A stretch of 64,000 bases of DNA from Seongchinamella sediminis (GTDB taxonomy: Bacteria; Pseudomonadota; Gammaproteobacteria; Pseudomonadales; Halieaceae), in NCBI RefSeq assembly GCF_003457605.1, contig NZ_QRAN01000005.1, forward strand, positions 1 through 64,000, in the 5' to 3' direction. The position numbers were made by a program, and so were the translations under genes. A model generated the notes under the pieces. It worked only from the letters and a program-made list of their open reading frames with translations, made no database searches and was not told the origin of the DNA. Shown one piece after another: positions 8,196-16,589 of the stretch (positions within the stretch are counted from its first letter, which is position 1; every line of letters begins with the position of its first letter).

Positions 8196-10883
8196 ATGAG
8201 CGATGCTAATCGCCGATTTTGTGCGGCTATCACTCCACTGATCGCGGTCGTGCTTCTCCAGTCAGGTCCCATGCAGGCAGAAGGCAGCCGGAACCTCTAT
8301 CCCGCCGGTTACGAGAGCCTGGACGGTCGAACCCGGGCTGCGCTGCGGGTTGACCCCGATGATCAGTACTTCGACGCTATTCCCGATACGCACTTCATCT
8401 ATGTCTACGCCGAGGCCGGTGAATATATTCTGCTGGGATCACGCAATCGCATCGATGCCGATAGCTCCGGTCGGGGAGACCGGGATATTCGCCTTTATAA
8501 CCCACAAAATTTCGGCACCCCCGGCGTCGAAATTGCCTGGCCCAACAAGGAGCCAGACCTCGACGTGGCGTTCTCCTGCGAATCGGGTCTGGACCCCGGC
8601 GGTGCAGGGATGCCGACCGGGGCAGGACCACACTTCTTTGACGACGGCATTGCGGCGAACGGGATTGAGGGCCTGATCGGCCCCAATGGCGCCAGCTCTG
8701 GTGGCAACGCCCGGGCCGCTGAACTGGCCGGGCCGAACAGTGCCGACAACAGTGTGACTGTCAACGATGGCTGGAAACCCTGTGCCTATCGTGCCCCGGT
8801 GAATGGCATTTATGGGGTCTGGTTTGAAGACTGGTCGGGTACTGATATCACCTCGTCCACCAGTGTTACCAACCCCGATCCATCAGATCCCAATATTGGT
8901 GACCAGGTAGTCTCGGTTTGGGACGTATCTGTACGCGCCACTGCCAGTGATACAACTGATATCAATGGCCGTGTATTCACCTACAAGTGGACGGGCGCCA
9001 ATAACCGCTTTGGGACCAACGAGAGATTGTATTTCACGCTGTACTACGCGACCACGGATGGCTACCGCTACCAGCAGGACTTCAAGGGGGTGTCACCAGC
9101 CAACCATGTGTTTTACGGCAACACCTCGGGATTCCTTGATCAGGGACAGCCGCTGTACAAGGATACCCTCCTCGATGCGTCAGGCTTGCCTGCGGGGGTT
9201 ATTGCCCAGAACCCGCAGTTCCCGATATTTTTAAGTGATATTGATCCGGCTGCAGCGAATAACGCCGAAGTCGAAAAGGTGCTCGCCGCGCTCGGTATAC
9301 CCCTGAACCCCGTACTGCCGGCGATCTCCAATCTGCTGTTCGAAGGCACTACCGCCGGCGCGGAGACAACGCTGGGTGCGGGAGGAACGTTTAGCTTCAG
9401 TTCTGCCAATACCATCTCCTACCAGATTGTCCTCAGCCGGGACGGCGTGGACTTTGATCCGGCGAAAGCGGAGAACCGCACCCTGACCGGGCTGGTTGCC
9501 ACCGGCAGTCACCGGGTCACCTGGGATGGCAAGGACAATGCCGGCAACGACTTCCCGGTGGGCGGTCCCTATGATTTCCGTCTGACCGGCCGCAACGGCG
9601 AATCGCACTTCCCGCTGATCGATGTCGAGCGCAATGATTTCGGTGGCCCGGTAATCACGCGGCTGAACGGCCCTGCGGCAGGTCGAACTATCGTGTACTT
9701 TGACGATCGCGGTTACCTGACTCGCGGCGGCGACATGGTGGGTACACCGGGGGCGCCCTTGCCAGTCGGCGGAGGGGGTGGGTCCATTGATGCGCCCGAT
9801 CCATTCTTCTCACTGTTGGGGATAGATTCCTCGGACCCCGCTGTGTCGACGGTCACCACCGCTTTTTCGCCGCGCTACTACCGCCAGTGGGATCGCAATA
9901 CCGTGCCCACCCCGGATCACTTTGGTAACAACAAAGCCCTGGACACCTGGACCTTCCAGAGCACCGCGCCGGAGCAGAGTGCGCTGACCATTATTCCCGC
10001 CGCTACCGAAGTCGACCTCGCCACGGGTATTGCCGTGCCGGCTACGGCCCAGCCGGAGGAGACGGTTTTTGGTGAAGTGTTATACCAGAATGCCGGCACT
10101 GTCGACTCTGGCAGCGGCGTGGTCTACAGCATGACCTTCGCCAATGGCTGCCCCGCGGCGCTGACCTTCAGTTTCCCCGGCAATGCCGCGGCAAGCGGCG
10201 TCTGTAGTGCGGGCACCGTAACCTTCAGCAACCTGCCAGCGATGCTGGTGGGTGGCCAGCAGTTCACCGTGCTTTTCAACTACGCGGCACCGCCATCCGG
10301 ACAAGTGCCGGTGTCTTCGCTGATTTCGGTGGACCGGCTGGAGAGCCTGGTTGCCAACAACCGGGATAGCGGCCTCACCGGTGTCAGCGCGGCCCCGGTG
10401 GCGCCCGCGATCAGCAAGAGTTTCGCCCCGGATGTCATTGTCAGCGGGGCAATTTCCACACTGACGGTAACGCTGCACAATGACAATCCCTCGCCGCTCA
10501 CCTTGACTGCCTCTCTGGTGGACACCTTGCCGGCCCAGGTGGTGGTGGCAGACTCACCGGGTACCGCGGGGAGTTGTCCGGGCACGAGTCTGGCCAGCCC
10601 GGGCGGTAACACGCTCACCTACACCGAGGGCTCAACCCTACCTGCCGCCAGCAGTTGTACCATCACCGTGAATGTTACCTCGGAAGTGGCCGGCAGCTAC
10701 CTCAACACCATTCCCGTCGGCGGCCTGCGCACGGACGGCGGTAATAACCCCGGGCCGGCGAACGCGGAGCTGAGGGTTGTTACCAGTGACGGGCCGCAGC
10801 GGATACCCAGCGTGCCCGTTCTGGGACTGGTGCTGCTGGCGTTGCTGCTTGCGGGGCTGGCCGGGGCTCGGCGCTGGTCATAA
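8196..10883 (+). CDS. Large secreted surface protein with DUF11/DUF7933-like repeats and a C-terminal sorting-type tail
   Basis: An 895-residue exported protein. The N terminus has a signal-like hydrophobic stretch (ITPLIAVVLLQ) before MQAEGSRN. The first half is Asp/Asn-rich beta structure with a FlgD-like unit near residue 445 (TWDGKDNAGNDFP). Residues about 735-850 form a conserved repeat domain of the DUF11/DUF7933 kind (LTVTLHNDNPSPLTLTASL, SSCTITVNVTSEVAGSYLN). The C terminus is tripartite: IPSVPVLG, a hydrophobic helix, then ARRWS. This resembles IPTL-CTERM sorting signals but lacks the usual IPTLxxWG form. It likely ends up on the cell surface. ATG 8196 follows AAGGACG. It is alone between two larger gaps. 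Confidence 0.72.
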   Translation: MSDANRRFCAAITPLIAVVLLQSGPMQAEGSRNLYPAGYESLDGRTRAALRVDPDDQYFDAIPDTHFIYVYAEAGEYILLGSRNRIDADSSGRGDRDIRLYNPQNFGTPGVEIAWPNKEPDLDVAFSCESGLDPGGAGMPTGAGPHFFDDGIAANGIEGLIGPNGASSGGNARAAELAGPNSADNSVTVNDGWKPCAYRAPVNGIYGVWFEDWSGTDITSSTSVTNPDPSDPNIGDQVVSVWDVSVRATASDTTDINGRVFTYKWTGANNRFGTNERLYFTLYYATTDGYRYQQDFKGVSPANHVFYGNTSGFLDQGQPLYKDTLLDASGLPAGVIAQNPQFPIFLSDIDPAAANNAEVEKVLAALGIPLNPVLPAISNLLFEGTTAGAETTLGAGGTFSFSSANTISYQIVLSRDGVDFDPAKAENRTLTGLVATGSHRVTWDGKDNAGNDFPVGGPYDFRLTGRNGESHFPLIDVERNDFGGPVITRLNGPAAGRTIVYFDDRGYLTRGGDMVGTPGAPLPVGGGGGSIDAPDPFFSLLGIDSSDPAVSTVTTAFSPRYYRQWDRNTVPTPDHFGNNKALDTWTFQSTAPEQSALTIIPAATEVDLATGIAVPATAQPEETVFGEVLYQNAGTVDSGSGVVYSMTFANGCPAALTFSFPGNAAASGVCSAGTVTFSNLPAMLVGGQQFTVLFNYAAPPSGQVPVSSLISVDRLESLVANNRDSGLTGVSAAPVAPAISKSFAPDVIVSGAISTLTVTLHNDNPSPLTLTASLVDTLPAQVVVADSPGTAGSCPGTSLASPGGNTLTYTEGSTLPAASSCTITVNVTSEVAGSYLNTIPVGGLRTDGGNNPGPANAELRVVTSDGPQRIPSVPVLGLVLLALLLAGLAGARRWS

Positions 10884-10912
10884 ACCCGGGCCGGGACCTG
10901 CACCGGCGCGGG

Positions 10913-10933
10913 TCGCACAAGCCCGGTGTGCGA
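10913..10933 (+). other. Hairpin downstream of the large surface-protein gene
   Basis: A perfect 7-base inverted repeat (TCGCACA / TGTGCGA) with a 7-base loop lies 30 bases after the stop codon at 10883. No U-run follows, so it is not a canonical intrinsic terminator; it could protect the 3' end of the transcript. Confidence 0.3.
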
Positions 10934-11049
10934 TGAAGTGCGAAGCAGCCGATTAGTCCAGATAGCTGGCCAGGTGCGTTATTCAAACCTGCTGTCCAGG
11001 CGGTAAGCTGTATGCTTCACTAATAAACACCTGCTCGAGGAGAGAACCC

Positions 11050-12627
11050 ATGAATGCTGGACGTTTACTGCGCGCATTGCTTGTGCCGCTGCTGTGCATG
11101 GCGGCAATGGCGGCCCAGGCCAGAACCGACAAGCCCAATATCCTGGTGATCTGGGGGGACGATATCGGCTGGTCCAACCTGAGTGCCTATCACCGGGGTA
11201 TGCTCGGTGGCAGCACCCCCAATATCGACCGCATCGCCAACGAGGGCGCTATGTTTACCGATTACTACGGTGAGCAAAGCTGCACCGCCGGGCGCTCTGC
11301 CTTTATCACTGGCCAGCATCCGCTGCGCACCGGGCTGTTGAAAGTGGGTCTCCCGGGGGCGGATATTGGTCTGCGCGGGGAAGACCCGACCATCGCGGAA
11401 ATGCTCAAACCGCACGGTTATTCCACCGCCCAGTTCGGCAAGAACCACCTCGGCGACAAGGATGAGTTCCTGCCTACTAATCACGGCTTCGACGAGTTTT
11501 TCGGCAATCTCTATCACCTCAACGCGGAGGAGGAGCCGGAGACCTACTTCTACCCCAAGGACCCGGCCTTCCACCAGCGCTTCGCGCCCCGCGGTGTCAT
11601 CCGTTCCCATGCCGATGGCAGGATCGAGGACACCGGCCCCCTTACCCGCAAGCGTATGGAATCCGTCGACCAGGAATTTACCGACGCCGCGCTGAAGTTC
11701 ATCGACAAGTCCCACAGCGACGGCAAGCCGTTCTTCGTCTGGTTCAATTCAACCCGTATGCATGTCTGGACCCGGCTGGCGCCAAAGTGGCTGGGTGCCT
11801 CCGGTCACGGACTCTACGCCGATGGCCTGATGGAGCACGATCACCATGTGGGCCAGCTGCTCGACAAACTGGACGACCTGGGGATCACTGACAATACCAT
11901 TGTGGTCTACAGCACCGACAACGGCTCCCAGACCAACACCTATCCCGACGGCGGCGCCGAGCCCTTCCGCGGTGAAAAGGGCTCCACCTGGGAGGGTGGC
12001 TTCCGGGTGCCGGCAATGATCCGCTGGCCGGGAGTGGTCGAGCCCGGGCGGGTGATCAACGATATCTTCTCCCACCAGGACTGGTTTCCGACCCTGCTCG
12101 CCGCCGCCGGGGAAACTGATGTGGTTGCCAAGCTGAAGCAGGGACATCGCGCTGGCGACAAGACCTTCCGTGTTCACATCGACGGCTTCGACCAGAGCGA
12201 ACTGCTGGCCGGCAAGGGCCCGGGACAGCGCTCCAATATTTACTACTTTGACGACAACGCCAACTTCAATGCCATGCGCTGGAATGACTGGAAAATCCAT
12301 TTCGCGGTGGCCTGGGATGGCTGGGGCGGGCCTCGGGAAGCGCTGAATTTTCCCCGCGTGATCAACCTGCGCTCGGATCCCTACGAGGAATCACTGGAGT
12401 CGGGCCTGTACTCACGCTTCTTTGCCGACCAGCTCTGGCTGTTCGTGCCGACCCAGCAGGAGGTGGGCAAGTTCCTGATGAGCTTCCGCGAGTTCCCGCC
12501 GCGCCAGGCCACAGCCAGCTTCACCATCGACCGGATGATGCAGCAGATGCAGCAAATGCTGCAGCTGCGCGCCACGGGCGGTGCCGTGCCGGCGCTGAAG
12601 TCCGGCGCTCAGGGTAGCTCGCAGTGA
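11050..12627 (+). CDS. Arylsulfatase (sulfatase family, Cys-type)
   Basis: A 525-residue secreted sulfatase. The signal peptide runs to about MAAQA (residue 20). Metal-binding residues appear in WGDDIGWSNLSAY, and the activation motif is CTAGR with Cys78, the position converted to formylglycine. The lysine/histidine segment FGKNHLGD and the metal site STDNGSQTN also fit. The Cys form implies maturation by a formylglycine-generating enzyme, which I do not see in the window. GAGGAGAGAACCC precedes ATG 11050. The 3' end overlaps the convergent esterase gene by 19 bases. The substrate (aryl or carbohydrate sulfate) cannot be told from sequence; the C terminus is Met/Gln-rich. Confidence 0.9.
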   Translation: MNAGRLLRALLVPLLCMAAMAAQARTDKPNILVIWGDDIGWSNLSAYHRGMLGGSTPNIDRIANEGAMFTDYYGEQSCTAGRSAFITGQHPLRTGLLKVGLPGADIGLRGEDPTIAEMLKPHGYSTAQFGKNHLGDKDEFLPTNHGFDEFFGNLYHLNAEEEPETYFYPKDPAFHQRFAPRGVIRSHADGRIEDTGPLTRKRMESVDQEFTDAALKFIDKSHSDGKPFFVWFNSTRMHVWTRLAPKWLGASGHGLYADGLMEHDHHVGQLLDKLDDLGITDNTIVVYSTDNGSQTNTYPDGGAEPFRGEKGSTWEGGFRVPAMIRWPGVVEPGRVINDIFSHQDWFPTLLAAAGETDVVAKLKQGHRAGDKTFRVHIDGFDQSELLAGKGPGQRSNIYYFDDNANFNAMRWNDWKIHFAVAWDGWGGPREALNFPRVINLRSDPYEESLESGLYSRFFADQLWLFVPTQQEVGKFLMSFREFPPRQATASFTIDRMMQQMQQMLQLRATGGAVPALKSGAQGSSQ

Positions 12628-14132
12628 AAGCTTTCCGCCTTGTCGGGGTCGCCGCCCCGGTACACTGACCGGGCGGGCAGGGCACAGAGCGTGCGGCTGC
12701 GCACTACCTCGCCATCGGCATTGCGTTGCAGGGCCCGCACGGCGTCCGGGGCGTGCCCCTGTTCCACCCAGCGGTCGATGATCGCTACCGGGTTGAATTC
12801 ATCGGCGCTCAGGCCGGTGCGCTCCCAGCAGTGGCCGAAACCGGGGACATCGACGAAACGCAGGTTCTCCGCAAGGGTTTGTGGCGCTGATGCCGCCTGC
12901 ACCTGCTGGAAGTACTCGCTGGCCCGCCCGGGAATAATCAGCGGGTCGGCGAGGCCCTGGTAGTAGAACAGGCGGGTATTGGCCGCAGCCAGCGCGTCGA
13001 GGTTGGGTTCGGTGGCATCGACGATGGGCGCCAGGGAGAGGATGGGTTCCAGGGCCTCGGCCAGCACATAGTCGTGGGGCTTAAAGGCTTCGCTGGCGGG
13101 GATGCCATAGGCCAGGCGCAGGTATCCCTCCCCGGCGCGTTCGCCCCAGGCCATGTCGTCATCAGTGCCGACAATCCACAGTGGCCAGTAGGCCTCGGAA
13201 CCCGGGTTGATCCCGGGGAACAGCTGCTGGCCATCGACAGTGGCGCCCTGGTAGAGGCGCTTGATCGCGTGAACCTCCTCGGGGGTGAAGCATTGCCCGT
13301 TCTCCTGACCACTGCATTGCAGGGCCTGCGGTGCCGGATCACAGAGCTCCGGGCGGGACACGATGTTGTCGCTAACCCCGTCCAGGCTGTCGCAGCGCTG
13401 CATCACGTGTTGGCTGAGCAGGGGGATCTTGTCACGGCTGATGACCGCGCTGCCGTCGGACCTGCGGGTGGTTTGCAGTAGCCACAGCCCATGAATGCCG
13501 CCGTTGCCGCTGAGGTCGAAAATTCCGTCCCCGGCGGCGATGCCGTCGAACAGTTCCGGGTAACGCTGTGCCGCGAAGAGTCCCAGCCGGCCGCCGTTGG
13601 AGCAGCCGGAAAAGTAGGTCCGCCGGGGAGCGCTGGCGTAGTAGCTTGTGGCCAAGGCCTGGCCGCTGGCAACGGCCAGTGGCATCCACGCCCCCGCATA
13701 CAGCTCCAGCGCCCGGGGATCATCCAGCGCCCAGTCGGTCTGCCAGCTGGGGGCCTGGTGACCGCTGTCGGTCTGGATAGCGGCATAGCCATCCCTGAGG
13801 GCGGCGTTCAGGCTGTTGGAGTAGCCCGGCTTGTCCGGGTTCAGGCTGCCGCAAAAGCCGCCGCAGCCGGCGACCACGAATTTGCCGTTCCAATCCGCTG
13901 CCGGCAGGCGCATGACGAAACCGATCTTGTCGGCTATCTGCCCTTCCAGCTGACAGAAGGTCGGCAGCTGCTGGTGGTCGCGCATTTCGTGCGCCCTGCT
14001 TACTGTGGTGTTTGCCGGGCTCTGGCCGGCCAGCGCCGCACAGTTTGCCGCGCTGTCGCCCGGGGCATTGGGCTGCTGGGCGCAAGCGGCGAGCAGGGCG
14101 CTGGCCGCCAGCAGGCTGGTGCGATGGAACAT
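12609..14132 (-). CDS. Tannase/feruloyl esterase family lipoprotein
   Basis: A 507-residue member of the tannase/feruloyl esterase family. The N terminus carries a lipobox (LLAACAQQ, lipidated Cys17), so the mature protein is probably membrane-anchored. The nucleophile motif is GCSNGG with Ser178, and paired cysteines recur (CGGFCGS, FSGCSNGG, CDSLDG, CDPAPQALQC), as in this family where a disulfide braces the active site. The late GFGHCWE segment supplies the likely histidine. It hydrolyses esters of aromatic or other acids; the true substrate is unknown. It is the last gene of a minus-strand run starting at 20014 and is 34 bases from the upstream thiolase, so it is probably co-transcribed with the acyl-CoA genes. 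Confidence 0.85.
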   Translation of the reverse strand: MFHRTSLLAASALLAACAQQPNAPGDSAANCAALAGQSPANTTVSRAHEMRDHQQLPTFCQLEGQIADKIGFVMRLPAADWNGKFVVAGCGGFCGSLNPDKPGYSNSLNAALRDGYAAIQTDSGHQAPSWQTDWALDDPRALELYAGAWMPLAVASGQALATSYYASAPRRTYFSGCSNGGRLGLFAAQRYPELFDGIAAGDGIFDLSGNGGIHGLWLLQTTRRSDGSAVISRDKIPLLSQHVMQRCDSLDGVSDNIVSRPELCDPAPQALQCSGQENGQCFTPEEVHAIKRLYQGATVDGQQLFPGINPGSEAYWPLWIVGTDDDMAWGERAGEGYLRLAYGIPASEAFKPHDYVLAEALEPILSLAPIVDATEPNLDALAAANTRLFYYQGLADPLIIPGRASEYFQQVQAASAPQTLAENLRFVDVPGFGHCWERTGLSADEFNPVAIIDRWVEQGHAPDAVRALQRNADGEVVRSRTLCALPARSVYRGGDPDKAESFHCELP

Positions 14133-14166
14133 GGTAATGCCCCTGTTGTTGTAGTGTGAACAGGCC

Positions 14167-15360
14167 CTAGTTTAGACGCTCGATCAGGATGGCGCTGCCA
14201 CTGCCGGCGGCGCCGGCGGCAGAGACAATACCGCGCTGCAGGTCCCGGCGCTCCAGTTCGTCCAGCAGGGTGCCCAGCATCATCCCGCCGGTGGCACCCA
14301 TGGGGTGGCCCAGGGCGATCACCCCGCCGTTGACGTTGTACCGGTCCTCGGCAATATCCAGTTCCCGCATACCCATGACGGAGATCGCCGCGAAGGCCTC
14401 GTGCACCTCGAACAGGTCGACATCGGCGGCACTGAGCTTTTCCTGTGCCAGCAGCGCGCGCACCGCTTCCACGCAGCCTGAGAGCACCTGGGTCGGATCG
14501 GCGGCCACGGTATTGCTGGCCACAATACGCGCCCGTGGCCTGGCGTCCAGGGTGCCTTCGGCGGCCACCAGCACCAGTGAGGCGCCGTCGGCCATCGCCG
14601 GGGAGTTGCCCGCGGTGTGGATATGGTTAACCGCAGACAGCGCACTGTGCCGCGCCAGCTGGTAGTCGTCCACACCCATGGCCCCGGCTTTGGCGAAAGC
14701 CGGTTCCATGGCGGCGAGTCCCGCAACGGTAGTCTCGGGGCGAATACACTCATCCTGCGCGCACTGGCTACCGTCCTCCCGGGTGATTGGCACGATGGAA
14801 CTGAAGTAGCCGGCCTCGCGGGCATGGGCGGCCCGTTGTTGACTGCTGGCGGCCAGGGCATCGGCCTGTTCACGGCTGACGCCATAGAGGGTGGCGACCA
14901 GGTCGGCACCATTGCCCATCATCAGCATCTGGCACCGGGCCGCGTAGGCCGGGTCCTTGAACACCCGGGCATCGTCGGCCAGCATCGGTACCCGCGACAT
15001 CATTTCGACGCCGCCGCCAATGGCCGTGTCGACCTGGCCCGCCTGCACCTTCAGCGCTGCCAGGGCGACGCTGTCGATGCCGGAGGAGCAGTAGCGGTTG
15101 ATGGTCATGCCCGGGACGCTGGCAGGCCAGCCGGCGTAGAGGGTTGAATTCTTGGCGATATTGCCTGCCTGCTCACCGTGCTGGGTGGCGCAGCCGAGAA
15201 TGACGTCGCCGACTCTGGCGGGATCCAGGCCGGTGCGTTCACCGAGGGCCTGGTACAGTTGCTGCAACAGGGCCTGCGGGGTCAGCTCGTGCAGGCCGCC
15301 GGTGTCCTTGGCGCGGCCCCGCGGGCTGCGTATCGCATCGTAGATTACAGCGTTCTTCAT
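14167..15360 (-). CDS. Acetyl-CoA C-acyltransferase-like thiolase with altered catalytic motifs
   Basis: A 397-residue thiolase. The acyl-carrying cysteine is Cys91 (NRYCSSGID) and the GHPMGATG histidine motif is present. Two usual features differ: the NEAF motif reads HEAFA, and the C-terminal CxG motif holding the second catalytic cysteine is replaced by SAAGAAGSG, with no cysteine in that stretch. The protein is otherwise full length. It should act on 3-oxoacyl-CoA or a related thioester in the cytoplasm, but the missing base makes ordinary Claisen chemistry uncertain. It overlaps the upstream SCP-x-like thiolase gene by 4 bases, so the two are translationally coupled. Confidence 0.86.
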   Translation of the reverse strand: MKNAVIYDAIRSPRGRAKDTGGLHELTPQALLQQLYQALGERTGLDPARVGDVILGCATQHGEQAGNIAKNSTLYAGWPASVPGMTINRYCSSGIDSVALAALKVQAGQVDTAIGGGVEMMSRVPMLADDARVFKDPAYAARCQMLMMGNGADLVATLYGVSREQADALAASSQQRAAHAREAGYFSSIVPITREDGSQCAQDECIRPETTVAGLAAMEPAFAKAGAMGVDDYQLARHSALSAVNHIHTAGNSPAMADGASLVLVAAEGTLDARPRARIVASNTVAADPTQVLSGCVEAVRALLAQEKLSAADVDLFEVHEAFAAISVMGMRELDIAEDRYNVNGGVIALGHPMGATGGMMLGTLLDELERRDLQRGIVSAAGAAGSGSAILIERLN

Positions 15361-16589
15361 GCGTCGACTCCGATTACCAGGCTGGCACAGGTGGTGGCGC
15401 TGCCACCGAGGTTGAAGGTGGCCATGTTGCGGGCGTTGGCCAGTTGGCAGTCGCCGGCGCGGCCGCTCACCTGGCGGGCACAGTCCAGTGCCATGCGCAC
15501 GCCGGTGGCGCCCACCGGGTGTCCCAGGCCGATCAGGCCGCCGCTGGGGTTAATGGGAAAATCACCGGTGGTGGTAATCCTGCCTTCCTCAACCGCTTTC
15601 CAGCTTTCCCCCGGGGCAGTCAGCCCGCTGTGGTCTATGGCCATATACTCGGTGATGGAGAAACAGTCGTGGGTTTCCAGGCCATCGACGTCGGTAACGT
15701 CCTTGAATCCGGCCCTTTGCAGGGCGTCACTGAACATATTGCGGACGTGGGGAAACAGCAGCGGCTGGCCGGCACTGAGCTTGAGCTTGTGTTCCAGCGA
15801 GATGGGGGCGCTGCAATGCCCCCAGCCCTTGATCCGTGGAATGTCGGCCAGTGACAGGCCGCGGGCACGGGCGTGCTCGCGGGCGGTGGCCTCGTCGGCA
15901 AGGATAATACAGGCGGCGCCATCGGTAATCTGGCCGCAGTCCATCTTCCGTACCCGGCCCTCGATGACCGGGTTCAAATCGTCATCGATACTGAAACAGC
16001 CCGGGGGGAACTGCCAGTCGCGGGTCTGGGCGAAGGGATTGCGCTTGCCGTTGGCGAAGTTGTTTTCAGCGATCTGCAGCAGGTGGTTACCGTCGATGCC
16101 GTGGCGGGTCTCGTACTCGCGGGTGATGCGGTCGAACATGGCGGGCCAGGGGAACTGGCAGTCGGTGGCCTCGTGGCCGGTCCAGGCGGCGGCCCCCAGG
16201 TACTCGGCGCCGGTCTGGCCGTTCACGTTGCGCATCAGTTCCAGCCCGAGTACAGCGGCACAGCCATAGTGTCCCGCCTCGATATCACGCATGGCCGCCA
16301 GTATGGCGATGGAGCCGGAGGCGCAGGCCGCCTCATGGCGGGAGGTGGGAATTCCGCACAGCTGCGGGTAGACTTCGGCGAAAAAGCCATTGATCTGCCC
16401 TTGCCGGGCAAACAGGTCGCCGACGAAATTGCCCACGTGGCCGACCTCGATCTGCTCCGGTTCAATGCCGGCGTTGTCAATTCCCGCGGTCAGCGCCTCG
16501 CGGAACATGTCGTAGATTTCCAGGCCCTCCCGGGCCCAGTTGCGGGCGAAGTCGGTTTGCGCGCCGCCCAGGATGTAGATACCAGTCAT
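15357..16589 (-). CDS. SCP-x-type thiolase (acetyl-CoA acetyltransferase family)
   Basis: A 410-residue thiolase of the sterol-carrier-protein-x/lipid-transfer type. The nucleophile cysteine lies in EAACASGSIA, the HDCF motif replaces the usual NEAF, and GLGHPVGATG gives the catalytic histidine. The C-terminal NLGGSATTCASLV is typical of this subgroup, which handles branched or steroid-side-chain 3-oxoacyl-CoAs in several bacteria. It overlaps the acyl-CoA synthetase gene upstream (16586-16589) and the second thiolase gene downstream (15357-15360) by 4 bases each, so the three form a coupled unit. A heterodimer with the neighbouring thiolase is possible. Confidence 0.88.
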   Translation of the reverse strand: MTGIYILGGAQTDFARNWAREGLEIYDMFREALTAGIDNAGIEPEQIEVGHVGNFVGDLFARQGQINGFFAEVYPQLCGIPTSRHEAACASGSIAILAAMRDIEAGHYGCAAVLGLELMRNVNGQTGAEYLGAAAWTGHEATDCQFPWPAMFDRITREYETRHGIDGNHLLQIAENNFANGKRNPFAQTRDWQFPPGCFSIDDDLNPVIEGRVRKMDCGQITDGAACIILADEATAREHARARGLSLADIPRIKGWGHCSAPISLEHKLKLSAGQPLLFPHVRNMFSDALQRAGFKDVTDVDGLETHDCFSITEYMAIDHSGLTAPGESWKAVEEGRITTTGDFPINPSGGLIGLGHPVGATGVRMALDCARQVSGRAGDCQLANARNMATFNLGGSATTCASLVIGVDA

